A stretch of DNA of 64,000 bases, taken from NCBI GenBank assembly GCA_963693305.1, contig OY855916.1:4230001-4294000 (forward strand), written 5' to 3'. The notes beneath the pieces are model-generated. The model had not been told where the DNA came from, did not search any database, and was given only the letters and a program-made list of their open reading frames with translations. Position numbers and translations under genes: made by a program. The stretch comes from Meandrina meandrites. Taxonomy: Eukaryota > Cnidaria > Anthozoa > Scleractinia > Meandrinidae. Every line of letters starts with the position of its first letter. Within the stretch, counting starts at the first letter, position 1. Below, piece after piece: positions 54,187 to 64,000 of the stretch.

Positions 54187-54957
54187 TGTTACGGTGACGA
54201 CTATCGAGACGAGCAAGACATGTCGCGAGTCCAAGGGTTGCGTAATTTACGGAGACAAAGACCCAAACTTGAAGACGGTGAAATACTAGATTTATTCGTG
54301 TCAACGAGGAAGGTTCGATGATGCTCGTAAACTGAAAACAACGATTACAAAGTACAACTAAATATAAGGCTAAATAAACTAAAGATACTAAAAGGTCACG
54401 AAGCAAAACTACTTTGTTGATATTTGGGGGCGGAACCCCAATTCGCATAATAACAACTACCCTACAAAAAATAGTAATGTTCCGCGCATGAAAAGGTAAC
54501 AAACTAAAATGAAATATGCATAAACTTAACGAACCAAGAACATGCTTGAAAACAATACAACTGATGCTTAAAATAAAATGAGATTATAGACTTGTAACGC
54601 TACGAACAGACTACTTATTTGCATAATGCACGAGGGAAATAATAACAATAGATCTGAACTTAAATCGAAACGTGCAACCACTTATTAATCAATCATAACT
54701 ACATTAGAATAACAAAGAAACAAAAAACACTTACATATCTGACCCACACAGTAGAAATACTCGAGAAGGAATACGACTTGACTTGAGAACGGAGCTAACA
54801 CTTCCTCTTCTTCTTAAGATTAAAGGCCGACTGAACTTTGGCCAAGACAGCGTGAGCTTAACCTTGCGCAATACCATAAACCTTAGCGAGCGTAAGTAAA
54901 CGAGTGAAAGTAAACAAAAGACGTGAACTAAAGGAAATAAAATAGACAATCGTAACA
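54187..54957 (-). repeat. BEL/Pao 5' LTR
   Basis: 771 bp, same ends as the 3' LTR. On the minus strand it precedes a 62-bp leader and the gag-pol ATG, so it should contain the promoter. Confidence 0.93.
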
Positions 54958-55209
54958 ATCTGTATTTGAGTGAGTAGAGTTGGAGCAACTTCAAATGTCG
55001 TTACCTTCAACGCTAAACAACAGAATGTACAGTGATTAAATTCCAAAATTTTTTAATGCTATTAAATACGTATAAGAATACGTATGGTTTAACGGTAATA
55101 GCTCAGTTAAAAAAAGTTTTAGTTGATTTAACTCGATATCAAACACTAAAACGTTGAAGTCTGTAAAATCATTGCATGCGGAACTTACATTCAACTAAAG
55201 AAAAACAAA

Positions 55210-56056
55210 AATAGTTAAAATTCAATTGAGGCCTTACACTACTGTAAAATGGTATTAAAGTCCTTTAAAATCCAAGCTTTCGCCGATCTACGGCATCATC
55301 AGGGATAAGAAGAAATATTCCGCATGAGTCTTATATATAGATGTAAAGTAAAAACGTGTGAAAAGCGAGAGAATGTGGGAGTAAATGCATGAGCTAAATA
55401 ATAACAAGATATAAATATGAATAAAAATGAATAAAATGATCTAATAAGCGAGTGTCAATGTACGAAGACGCTCTACATGTATTAAAATAATTATTAAAAT
55501 AAAAGGTCCGCGAATTCGCTGCATTCTTCTCGGGATCGAGTTGAGGGCAGGTTTGTCTTTTCGTATGTAGAACGCTTCGAACAGTCGTAGATTTGCAGGG
55601 TCCTTTTCGAGCGCGATGGTCTTGATTTCGATGCCTTTGTGGACTTTGTTTTGGCACTTTAAAATGTGTTTCTCCACGGAGAAGTTGTCATTGTTTAGGT
55701 GTTCTCTTACTCGGTCATGGACAAAGCGTGTCGTGCTTCCGATATAGTGTTGATTACAGTTGTTACAGGTTATTTGATAGACAACGTTGCGTGATAAGCA
55801 CACTTTGGTGTTGGAGATAGGGCAGTTGACCCTCGTGCATGTCCGTTCCGTTTTGTTCTGAGAGAGGGCTCGTCTGAGGGTGTATGACTTGTGCGCGACC
55901 CGTACTGGTATACCCTCTTTTCGGAAGATGTTAGTGATTTTGTAGTTAAGACGTTCGGAGACATATGGCATCTTCAAGTATGACCATTCTGTGTTGAGAG
56001 GTCGCGGGTCTTTCTGATGGTTCTGGGAGTGCTTAGTTTTGTTTATAGTGCCTTTC
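55210..56056 (-). mobile_element. Penelope-like element fragment
   Basis: The 3' part of a Penelope-like retroelement on the minus strand: the GIY-YIG endonuclease domain, about 230 bp of 3' sequence, and a terminal CTGATGATGCCG...CGGCGAAAGC motif at 55277-55302. The reverse transcriptase half is missing (5' truncation). It replaces about 900 bp that copy 1 retains (23434-24338). Confidence 0.85.
55278..55302 (-). ncRNA. Hammerhead-like core in the Penelope-like terminus
   Basis: The minus strand reads CTGATGA, one unpaired T, a 4-bp stem GCCG/CGGC with loop TAGAT, then GAAA. Hammerhead ribozymes are known in terminal repeats of Penelope-like elements (established). The extra base next to CTGATGA and the unclear flanking stems make activity of this copy doubtful. 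Confidence 0.35.
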
Positions 56057-56058
56057 AT
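55441..56058 (-). CDS. Penelope-like GIY-YIG endonuclease domain (truncated ORF)
   Basis: About 205 codons; the apparent ATG lies at the junction with flanking DNA, so the true N-terminus (reverse transcriptase) is absent. Cysteine pairs CTRVNCPI and CNNCNQHY precede and overlap the GIY-YIG core, which reads VVYQITCNNCNQHYIGSTTR, then RVREHLNN and H-x-x-x-C-Q. Later E-A-F-Y-I-R-K and PALN correspond to the conserved Glu and Asn of the nuclease. This matches the C-terminal endonuclease of animal Penelope-like elements, which cuts the target for reverse transcription. It is inactive as a mobile unit because the polymerase is lost. The tail after RRMQRIRGP is probably past the native end. Confidence 0.85.
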   Translation of the reverse strand: MKGTINKTKHSQNHQKDPRPLNTEWSYLKMPYVSERLNYKITNIFRKEGIPVRVAHKSYTLRRALSQNKTERTCTRVNCPISNTKVCLSRNVVYQITCNNCNQHYIGSTTRFVHDRVREHLNNDNFSVEKHILKCQNKVHKGIEIKTIALEKDPANLRLFEAFYIRKDKPALNSIPRRMQRIRGPFILIIILIHVERLRTLTLAY

Positions 56059-56259
56059 CGATGCAGCATTTCCTCACCGTAGGAAGCCTCGCAAACAAAG
56101 GTAAGCTTAAATAAAGTTTAAAAACTGTTTTCAGTTTAATCTGTGAAGGAACTGTTATTAGTGAATTGCACATGCTGTGTGACGCTTACTTTTACTGTAG
56201 GCTTTTCCGTTTCTCGACAAAATTTGATTATGTGGTCATTTTGCTAAGAGCGAATGTTC

Positions 56260-57263
56260 AGTGTGTGGCCCTTGGTCCGCGAGTAAAAGTTATAATCTTA
56301 AATATGTTACCTGAATTAAAGCCTGATGGGCTGAAATTTTCCCTGAAGATAGATTTAATGTCTCTCGCTATAATTGCAAAGTGACAACTCCTTAACTTAA
56401 ACATTTTTCGTGTAATTCAAAAAACAGTGCTCGCGGGTCCTTGGTCCGCAAATGTGGTCCTTCATCCGCGAATCATGTAAACAGCCTGAAAATTACTGTA
56501 AATCTTGACAATTTCCAAAAAAGAAACATCATTTGATCTATTCTTTATTATTCTTGACATTTTTAAGCTTCAGTCTTGTTGGAAGTCGTTGTGAGGTGCG
56601 TGTATGAAATAAAACCGGAGTATAAAATAAAACCGGAATTTCTTCAGATTTCTTTCAGACGAGAGTCTCCCACACAAACACGCGTTTTTATTTTTTTTCT
56701 TTTACCTTTAAATATGAGTTTTGAAACAGTGGATGCGAGAATAAATGCCGCAGCAACAATGTGCACACCCGGTGCTTATTATTTTACTAAATTATTATTG
56801 TTTGAAAACAAATATTTTATCCAAAGTCCTAGGTCGCGGACCAAGGACCCATATGCGAAAATTGTTGATAATTGTCAATAGTCGCTAAATCGAAAATTTG
56901 AAACTCTGCAGCAAATCTCTCCGCAGCAGCTGAAACCAGTTCATCTATTTACTTGTTCTCCAAAAAAACATGTTTTCCCGTTGCGTTTTATCTGTGCACT
57001 AGCTTAGTAAACGCGACCATCTAATTCACGGAGCAGCGAAAAGTTGAAATTTCAAGAAAGGCAATTTGACCTGTCTGTCGACAAGCATGAATTCCTCACC
57101 GTAAACCGATAGTAAAAAGCTGAAAAATTGCCATATTGAAGAAGAATAATCAATAAATCATTGGAAACATTCATTTTGTGCTGAATTTTAGTTATCACGG
57201 AAATATTAAATCATATTCGAAAAAGTCGCGGACCAAGGACCTCACGGACCAAGGACCACATAC
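56260..57263. mobile_element. 1-kb DNA-type insertion with 5-bp target duplication
   Basis: Ends GTGTGTGGCCCTTGGTCCG and, inverted, GTATGTGGTCCTTGGTCCG. TGTTC is duplicated at 56255-56259 and 57264-57268; the empty site in copy 1 (near 24540) has TGTTC once. Extra internal copies of GGTCCTTGGTCCGC occur near both ends and at about 56435-56475. No transposase is encoded. Confidence 0.85.
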
Positions 57264-57791
57264 TGTTCTTGCCAACCGGGTTATACCATGGCGAACCTCG
57301 TTAAAGTTTTCTTTTGTTCAAGCTTTTGCCTTTTATATGTTATATAAACTCGTAACCGCAATGTGTCCTCATGCAATTAACGGTTAACTTCACTTGCATT
57401 TTCAAAGTTTCTCAAATTGCCCTATTCGCTTCATCATCAGCATCTTTCTTTTTATTTCACCCGCAGTTTAACTATATGATATTTCAAATGAAGAGTGACG
57501 GATCTTTTATAGACCGCAACGAATTGTCATTTGGCAAAAAAGAACAGCTGGCATAAGGTATTTACAACTGTTACTAACGGCAAAACACTACTTGACTACA
57601 AAAGATTAACAAAATACAATTTGACTGGCGTACGTTTGGATATATCTGCTGCAAATTTTTCTCGCCACTCCTGAAAGTCCTCATGTAGTTTAATTATATC
57701 GAATAATGTTACTGTTTCCTTACATCCTGCCCGCTTATATTTGCTTGACTAGCAATTACTCATTCCGACTTTAGGACCGAAACGTAAATAA

Positions 57792-58270
57792 TGCATCAGT
57801 CAATTCCAGCAGTGCGCATCCCCCCCGCCCCGGGCAACCGCGGGGCATTTCCTAATGTTGCCCGTCCCGAGGGTGGGGCATTTGCGTACCTCGGGTTGAC
57901 CCCCGGGCATTTGACACGTGGTTTCGAAACCGTGGAGTGAGTCGCGTATTCGTGATGGAGGCGTTTATAGGCCAAGACGTGGACTACGTTGCAGATTAGC
58001 TAGTCCATGAAGGACTAGAGAAGCTCGTGGATGTTTGTGGATGTTTTAAAGGTATATTTTCTCAATTTTAGATATTTCTTCATTGCTAAGAAGCAACAAC
58101 TTGTATTATATTCTTATATCACCTATCGAGAGATTGAAAACAATCAACCCGGGAGCGGGGCATTTGCCCGGTTCCTTCATCCCCACCCCGGGGAATTTGC
58201 CAATTTTTTTAAAGAAATGCTAATGCCCGGGGGGGGCGGGGGATGGGCACTGCTGGAATTGACTGATGCA
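57792..58270. mobile_element. 479-bp MITE with empty site in copy 1
   Basis: Ends TGCATCAGTCAATTCCAGCA and, inverted, the same. It is flanked by TAA on both sides (57789-57791 and 58271-58273), or ATAAT if the ends are taken as GCATC. Copy 1 reads AAATAATTATAAAG uninterrupted. A 3-bp TAA duplication suits the PIF/Harbinger type. The interior has GC-rich CCCGGGCATTTG-like repeats in both orientations. Confidence 0.87.
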
Positions 58271-58689
58271 TAATTATAAAGATATCTATAATCTAAGTGA
58301 ACATGATCTAGCCAGGCCACAATGTAAACCACTGGAGTAAGAAGAGCAACTTCTTGGAGCACTATACAACAGTAAGTACTATGATTTACTTCTTACAGGC
58401 TGTATGAATTGTTGAATTATGCCTTGATATAGATATATACCTTCTTGGAGTTCTTAAGGAAAAGTGTTTTCCAAGAAAATGGCATTACTGCCTGGCTCCC
58501 TATGCTGCACTATTAGATGGTAAATCAAGATATTTGAGTGAATCTGTCAGGATACGTATTGCTCCCTCGCTGACGAGTTTAAAGCTGATCGCAGATCCTG
58601 CTGTGGACTACCACAGTACGAGTGGAGTACTGCTTGTGGGAGATCCATGTGTGGAGGAAGTTACCAACGAACGAGGTGGGCCCAAAAAA

Positions 58690-58905
58690 TAAACTCAACT
58701 CACGGCAAAACAAACTCGTCAAACTAACTCGTGACAGATCAAACTCACGGCAAAACGAAACGCACTCACGGCACAACAACGAGACTGAAGCAAAATAAAC
58801 TTAACTCACGGCAAAACAAATTCGCCGCAAAAGAGACTGAACTCTCGACACTACAAAGAAACTAACGGCGGTAAAACAAACCTAACTCGCGGCAAAAGAG
58901 ATTCA
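58690..58905. repeat. AACTCACGGCAAAAC-like array, copy 2
   Basis: The counterpart of 25660-25875, with a few unit differences and a small deletion (near 58738). Confidence 0.6.
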
Positions 58906-60590
58906 ACATCAGTACGGAAAATGAAAATCCAATTGAAGTGCAAGTACAATAAAGAAGCTGAATGAAGACGAAATTAGCAGCAAATAATTTACTAGAAGAT
59001 TCGAACAACAAAAATGTTTGTAGCGTGAAAACTTCCTTAGTTAATTTTCGTTATAAAATTAGGCTTAGCAATTCAGCCGTGGAAGTTTATTAACTAACAT
59101 TTGGGTCTTGTTATTCATTTTAGTGGATTTGATCGATTCAGATCTTAGCTTCGTTTCAATACACTATATAAACTATATAGTCTTGATGATCATGATGAAC
59201 GCCGCGGTTTGAGCCGTAAACAAGTAAACCCAAGAACTGAACTGCCAGCCAAGTTGACTTGCACAAGGAATAACTTTCAACAAAAAGCGCAGCATCGCGC
59301 AATTTCCCGCCAAGAAACGACGGCATTCTCCTCCTCTGTCGGGTTGCCTTGGAACTTCCCTGCCCCTCCCCCAGAGTTTATACGGTCGGACGGTCGGATG
59401 CTCGCTCGGACGCTCGTACACTCACTTGACAACCACATTTTGTCGACTTGATGGGTTTAAGCAATAGACCACACTTTCTAGGGATTTACCGGCGCAATAA
59501 AACCCCGCAGGATAACGGGAGAACACGAGGAAAGCTTGCAGATTTGAAAGCTTTTCGAGTGTTCTCCCAACATCAGTGAAGGGGACTTATAATTTCTTGT
59601 TTAACACCTGCATGGCTTTAGACGTTGTAACCAGGTCTTCTTATTTAGCAGCCAGGCCTTCCATTGAAACTAATTATTTCTCTCTATTTTCTTTTTTACC
59701 CGACCGATTTCACGGGAGTGAGGGCGAGGGGAAACAAAGCCATTTTACTGGGATGGCCTAAGCGGGCAATAAGTTAACATATCTCCAGCTCTTATTGACT
59801 TTCTTGTATTCAACAGATATTGCTGCTGTAAAACAAAAGAACCGTGACGTCACTTCTGGATCCGCACAGAAAACCAAACGAAATTTGCTTTGGTTGCAAA
59901 AAAGGCTACTGCGTTTACAACAGGGTATGTATGATCTGTTTTTGAAATACGAAGTGCTCTACATGATCTTAATGTGGAAATCGATTGTAACGTAGACACC
60001 TTGTTTCACTTTAAGCCCAACTAGAAGAAGTAGAAGAGTTACTTTTGAATTATTTGCTGCTGCGCGAAGGTGAGAGAGCATACGACGAATTTCTGTTCCG
60101 TTGTGTAAAGTTTGGTCAACAGTATTGAATTTATAACATGTTTTATCATTAGTCATGTGCTTACCGTAGTCTCACGGTAGTTAGAGCAGGCAAAATTTGT
60201 ACGGAACACTTTGATATTCTTAGAATGATGATACGGAACTGTTTTTCGGGCAATATTTACTGCAGAATTTCCAAAATTGTCTCAGTAAATTTGTATCGAT
60301 TCTTCTTATTTTTTTACCAATTTCTCAATGGATTTAAAACACAAAACTGCATTAAGACGAAAGAAAAATGAAATTTCCAAAGGCAGTTTATGCGATACTG
60401 CTAAGAACATTATAAAGTGAAGAAGAGTTTTGAAATAACCATGTTAATAATTAATTATTTTGGAAATCTATTGCAACTTAGACACCTTGTCTCACTTTCA
60501 GCCCAACTATACAAGAGGAAAAGAAGAGTGATTTTAATTATTTGCTGCTGCGGCTCGAAGGTGAAAGACGAATTTCTATTTCGTTTTATA

Positions 60591-61525
60591 ATATAGATAG
60601 GAGTCTGCGCGCGCTCTGATTGGCTAAAAACTTATGTTTTATCAGAGTATAAAACATAGAAAAATCATGTTTTATTGTTTTTCGTCAGCTTTCTTCGAGT
60701 GCTTCGCGCCTCGTTGGCTATAACCACTCGTATCCAACAAGGGCGAATGGAATATTTGTTTTTATTAAATTGCTTTTTACTGAAGTATAAATCCACTGGA
60801 CATTTCATTTTGATATAAACGAAGTGATAGTATGAGGAGGCGGGAAAATTTGTGGCGCGGTGTTCACTCCTTGAGTTTAATGAAACACGCAACGACAGCG
60901 AGCGAGAGAGTTTTCTTTCGAAGATTTTCCTCGACAATCTCCTCTTAAATCGTCTATTCATGCTGGAAAATTGCGACAACAATTAAGGTTTACGGGAAGA
61001 TCCGAAGCAATAGCTTTTCTGGAAATTATACGCCTTGTGCAAGACAAGCGAAGCAACTGTTTACATATTGTACTTGTTTACGGCTCCACGGCTGTCATCA
61101 AGACTACTGCTGAAACGAAATTGCACTCAGAGTCGGTGAAGTTTATTGAAGTTCAAAAGGACAAGATAAAGATTGAAAGGTAACAAACTTACGTCGAACA
61201 ATGAATGAAATTGTGTCAGTTTTCTGGTCTTCCCGTAAACTATTTGCTGCTTTTCATCTTCGTTCAATCGCTCTTGTTGTACATTTACAAGTATTTTAAT
61301 TTAACTTTCCACTCGCGGCGTCTAAAATCTATATCATAAAGCAAAGAAAGAAGCCTAAGCCATGTTTTATACTGTCATAAAACACTCCGGACATTTGAGA
61401 ACACTCGAGAAATGTAGAAAACATTCGCCTGCAGCTCATGTTTTCTACATTTCCCTCGTGTTCTCAAATGCCCGTCGTGTTTTATGACAGTATAAAACAT
61501 GGCTTAGGCTTCTTTATTTGTTAAG
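60591..61525. mobile_element. 935-bp insertion with internal hairpin
   Basis: Copy 1 (near 27655) reads GTTGTATAAAGTTTAGC without it. TATA occurs at both edges (60587-60590 and 61526-61529). It contains a CCAAT-like GATTGGCT near its left end, a 70-codon open stretch ending at a donor-like AAAG|GTAACA (about 61181), and a strong foldback at its right end. The class is undetermined. Confidence 0.65.
61347..61515. repeat. Long hairpin, ~72-bp arms
   Basis: AAAGAAGCCTAAGCCATGTT with TTATACTGTCATAAAACAC and GAGAACAC-CGAG-AAATGTAGAAAA pairs with the complementary sequence ending GGCTTAGGCTTCTTT at 61515. The loop is about 20 bases (TTCGCCTGCAGCTC). Confidence 0.85.
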
Positions 61526-62727
61526 TATAAAGTTTAGCAAACAGAATTGAATTCACAGCATTTTTTTGTCACAAGTCATATGCCCACCGGCCATACTCTC
61601 AGGGTAGTCAAAGCTGGCAAAATTTGCATGGAACACTTTGATATTCTTAGAATGATGATAGGGAACTGCGGCTTTTGTCGCATAAAATACTACAGAATTG
61701 CCGATTTTTTTTTTAATTTCTCAATGGATTTGAAACACAAAACTGCAGTAGAAGCAATTTATACGACTGCGCTATAGTCTAGAAGAAGTTTTAAAAAGCG
61801 TGTTCTTGAATAATTAATTATTTTTAAAAGTCATATATTTACATTTGAAAAGAACTTTGACCAAACTTGTAGGACAGATGTCTGATGTATTTGTCTGAGA
61901 GGTGCTATTTTAAGCCCGTTTTTGAAAAGGAAAACATTAAAACTTGTATTTAAAAGTTAAAAGATCGGAGATTTACATCAAATGTTAGCAATCAATACAG
62001 AGGGCCGATTTCATGCTGAAATATTGGGAAATCAAACAACAGCTACAACTTGCAAAAAATCTGTCGATTTGTTTTGCATTATTTTCAAGCTAGAGCTAGA
62101 ACACGATATTTCAAAGGTTCTGCCAAGTTTCAGCGTGTTTTTTTCGTACGGTTTAAAAAATTTCGGAAGGAAATTAAGAAATTTTTGCTCTCTAAGGTGT
62201 CGTTGCTTTGCAAACCTGCATTCTGTGTTGTTGGACGAGCGTTGTTATTTTCAAATTCGTCACGATTTTGTGCCGCTTGAAATGGCTTTACTTTTGAACG
62301 TACAATCCTAAAGCTTTACTTGGTGTCTGTATTGACTAAGAATCAAAGGGCCCTATGTGCCACGACTTCTTTTTTTTTTTGAAGTGATTATGAGCCACTG
62401 CACTCGGAAAATGAATTAATAAAACGAGGATTTATCCAACCGCAACGTAATCTAGCTAGACTTTCTAAAAGTTGTTCGCTTCTCGTTTCCGGTTTAGCAG
62501 TAGACCCCAGCGCGACCGACTTCAATCACTTGCAGCACGCAAAATTAAAAGGAGAAAATTTCCTCCTGTGGTTTTATCCAATCAGAAACAGCGTTGTCAA
62601 AGACCATGTCAATCAAACCAGATTCTTGTCAGATCGATCATGCGCGTGAGATGAAACTTAAATCCCTTTCGAGCTTGTCGTCTCGTAAGTGAGTTTAGGG
62701 TTCTGTTTGCTGTTTTCTTTATATTAA

Positions 62728-63383
62728 GGACGTTCGCGCTAATTGTTTATGTGCATCCTTACTGCGCACGTAATTCCTGTTGCAACGCTACGCCACGTCA
62801 TGCATCGAGCGCGCGCGCTGAGGAAACTTTCCAACCACATATAGGGTGAGTAGCCGTTGCGATAACTTCGCTTGCAGTTTGCTAGCTTAAATGGTCGGTG
62901 ACCCCTACTTTTTTCTTAACAGATCACTTTTGTTAACGATTATCTACGTTTTATGAGAAAATGAAAAAAATCTATCGATTAAAAGGTTGATTTTTTTGCC
63001 CCACGCACGTTCGAATTCCGCTTTTTGATCTTTTCGTTTTGCCGTACGACGGGTTCAAATGCCTCTTCCAGGGCTAAGTTTTGCATAAAAAGATGGCAAC
63101 ACTTAAAATTACTTACGCAACAGACGCACTTCTTCAAATTATCACCAAGATCGTTTGCCTCCGTTTTCTCATCATCGATAATTTAAACTACCACCCTTGA
63201 AAGCCGTGCGAAATTACGTGCGCCAATTTTTCAAAATCAGGGTAGTTTTCTATAGACTTTATCTCTGAAACGAAGTCGGTGACCCCCACTTTTTTTGTAT
63301 CCCTGACACAAGTAACTCATTATCCGTCCTCAGTAAACATTTTAGAAAAATCTATCGACTAGAAAATTTTCGCGCGAACGTCC
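62728..63383. mobile_element. 656-bp MITE with TTAA target duplication and empty site
   Basis: Ends GGACGTTCGCGC and GCGCGAACGTCC. TTAA is present at 62724-62727 and 63384-63387. Copy 1 (about 29303-29308) has TTAA once, followed by the same GTTCAATTAGGAACACAATC. It is of piggyBac/Kolobok target type. The interior contains a repeated CGGTGACCCC(T/C)ACTTTTTT block in direct orientation (about 62895 and 63275). Confidence 0.88.
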
Positions 63384-63413
63384 TTAAGCATTCAATTAGG
63401 AACACAATCTCCT

Positions 63414-64000
63414 GTTTTGCATACGCACAAACAGTCGTAAAAAGTGAACTCAAATTTCTAAAGAGTTCTCACATTTTTCTTTCTTTCATAAATACATGTT
63501 ACTTTTGAGTGAACATTTGGTTCGCAGTGTCCGTGCCGCACGTGAACAGCACGTAAATACTTCAAAATCATGCGCCCACGTTTTTATCCAGTCATAAATA
63601 TCTCGAAAACTTGTCGATGTCAGTCGTTGCACTTCGTGTATACGCTTTGAATAAATGATGAGCCGAAGGTGTCCTCCGTGACCTTTAATTAAACCACATG
63701 AATAATATGAACAAAGAACATCATTCACAGTGTCGATTTATGTATAATTCACCTTCATGTATAGAAGCTGTTAAGATTTGCGAAGAGCTTATGAACTTAA
63801 CGTGTTTTTATTATATACGTAAGGAAAAACCTTGGCCGATCTCAACCATATATTTGTTCTTACCCAGCTAGTAACCATGGTAACATTTTTTTCTAATTGA
63901 CTGTACTGTTTTCGAGAAGAAACCACTTCAGCTTCCCCCTCCCCTCCTACCCCCCTAAAAAATTTGCCGCAGTGGCGAGATTTGTTTAAATGCATACTTG
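63414..64000. other. No gene recognised
   Basis: Beyond the end of the segmental duplication. AT-rich, with no exon with good borders, no inverted ends and no RNA gene seen. A C-rich pyrimidine run lies at about 63930-63955. Confidence 0.4.

Larger units (their letters stand above)
46793..54957 (-). mobile_element. Complete BEL/Pao LTR retrotransposon
   Basis: An 8165-bp element on the minus strand. The two LTRs, 46793-47563 (3') and 54187-54957 (5'), are both 771 bp and look identical. They begin TGTTACG and end CGTAACA. A perfect 5-bp target duplication ATCTG flanks it (46788-46792 and 54958-54962). A purine-rich tract (CAGGGGAGCCA on the minus strand, about 47564-47574) adjoins the 3' LTR. 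One gag-pol frame fills the interior. Identical LTRs, an intact frame and an intact target duplication indicate a very recent and possibly still mobile insertion. The tRNA primer could not be identified by eye. Confidence 0.95.
54958..63413 (+). repeat. Segmental duplication, copy 2
   Basis: Same order and orientation as copy 1 (23171-29310), about 32 kb away. It is interrupted by a Penelope-like fragment (55210-56056) and by insertions at 56260-57263, 57792-58270, 60591-61525 and 62728-63383, all absent from copy 1. Its left end coincides with the BEL/Pao target duplication, so the original left edge is masked by that element. No intact gene is recognised. Confidence 0.9.

Noticed and set aside
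61982..62311. Open frame of about 109 codons conserved between the two segmental copies (also 28244-28441)
   Set aside because: Conservation follows from the duplication. Stops and frames differ between the copies, and two overlapping frames are equally open, so coding is not supported.

Overview
The window looks like nuclear DNA of an invertebrate animal, most probably an anthozoan cnidarian such as a stony coral or sea anemone. The basis is AT-rich DNA, short coding exons with GT-AG introns, a Roc-COR-death-domain gene of a kind common in invertebrate immunity and cell-death families, and a dense mix of BEL/Pao, LINE, Penelope-like, tRNA-SINE and MITE sequences. The species cannot be read from the sequence. 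Less than a tenth is host coding sequence; most of the window is mobile elements, foldback repeats and duplications.

Two host genes can be modelled, both on the + strand. Gene 1 (about 11955-18463, with a possible extra 5' exon at 609-652) has three short acidic, Ser/Asn-rich exons and one large terminal exon. That exon encodes a chymotrypsin-fold (PA-clan) serine peptidase with a His-Asp-Ser triad, resembling the NAL1-like trypsin family. Gene 2 (about 36702-44433) has a coiled, basic exon, a large Roc-COR GTPase exon with a Cys-rich end, three short linker exons and a final death-domain exon. All splice phases agree. Its 5' end was not found. Several orphan exon-like pieces are listed at low confidence.

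Layout. 0-12 kb: a CR1/L2-like LINE (minus strand); a 1.7-kb element with 250-bp inverted repeats that carries a nested TTAA-type MITE; and a 3.7-kb element with about 250-bp inverted repeats. The last encodes a zinc-knuckle plus cysteine-peptidase-like protein and is itself split by a hAT-type MITE with an 8-bp target duplication. 12-19 kb: gene 1, with MITEs and hairpins in its introns. 19-21 kb: a frameshifted L1-like LINE. 23.2-29.3 kb: copy 1 of a segmental duplication. 29-36 kb: MITEs, hairpins, tRNA-derived SINEs and a tandem duplication that includes a copy of a gene 2 exon. 36.7-44.4 kb: gene 2. 46.8-55.0 kb: a complete BEL/Pao retrotransposon with 771-bp LTRs, a 5-bp target duplication and one uninterrupted 2137-codon gag-pol frame. 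55.0-63.4 kb: copy 2 of the segmental duplication, interrupted by a Penelope-like fragment and four DNA-type insertions. The empty sites in copy 1 define the insertion points.

The most informative aspect is the comparison of the two duplication copies, which gives natural empty/filled site pairs. No CRISPR array, operon or bacterial-type system is present.
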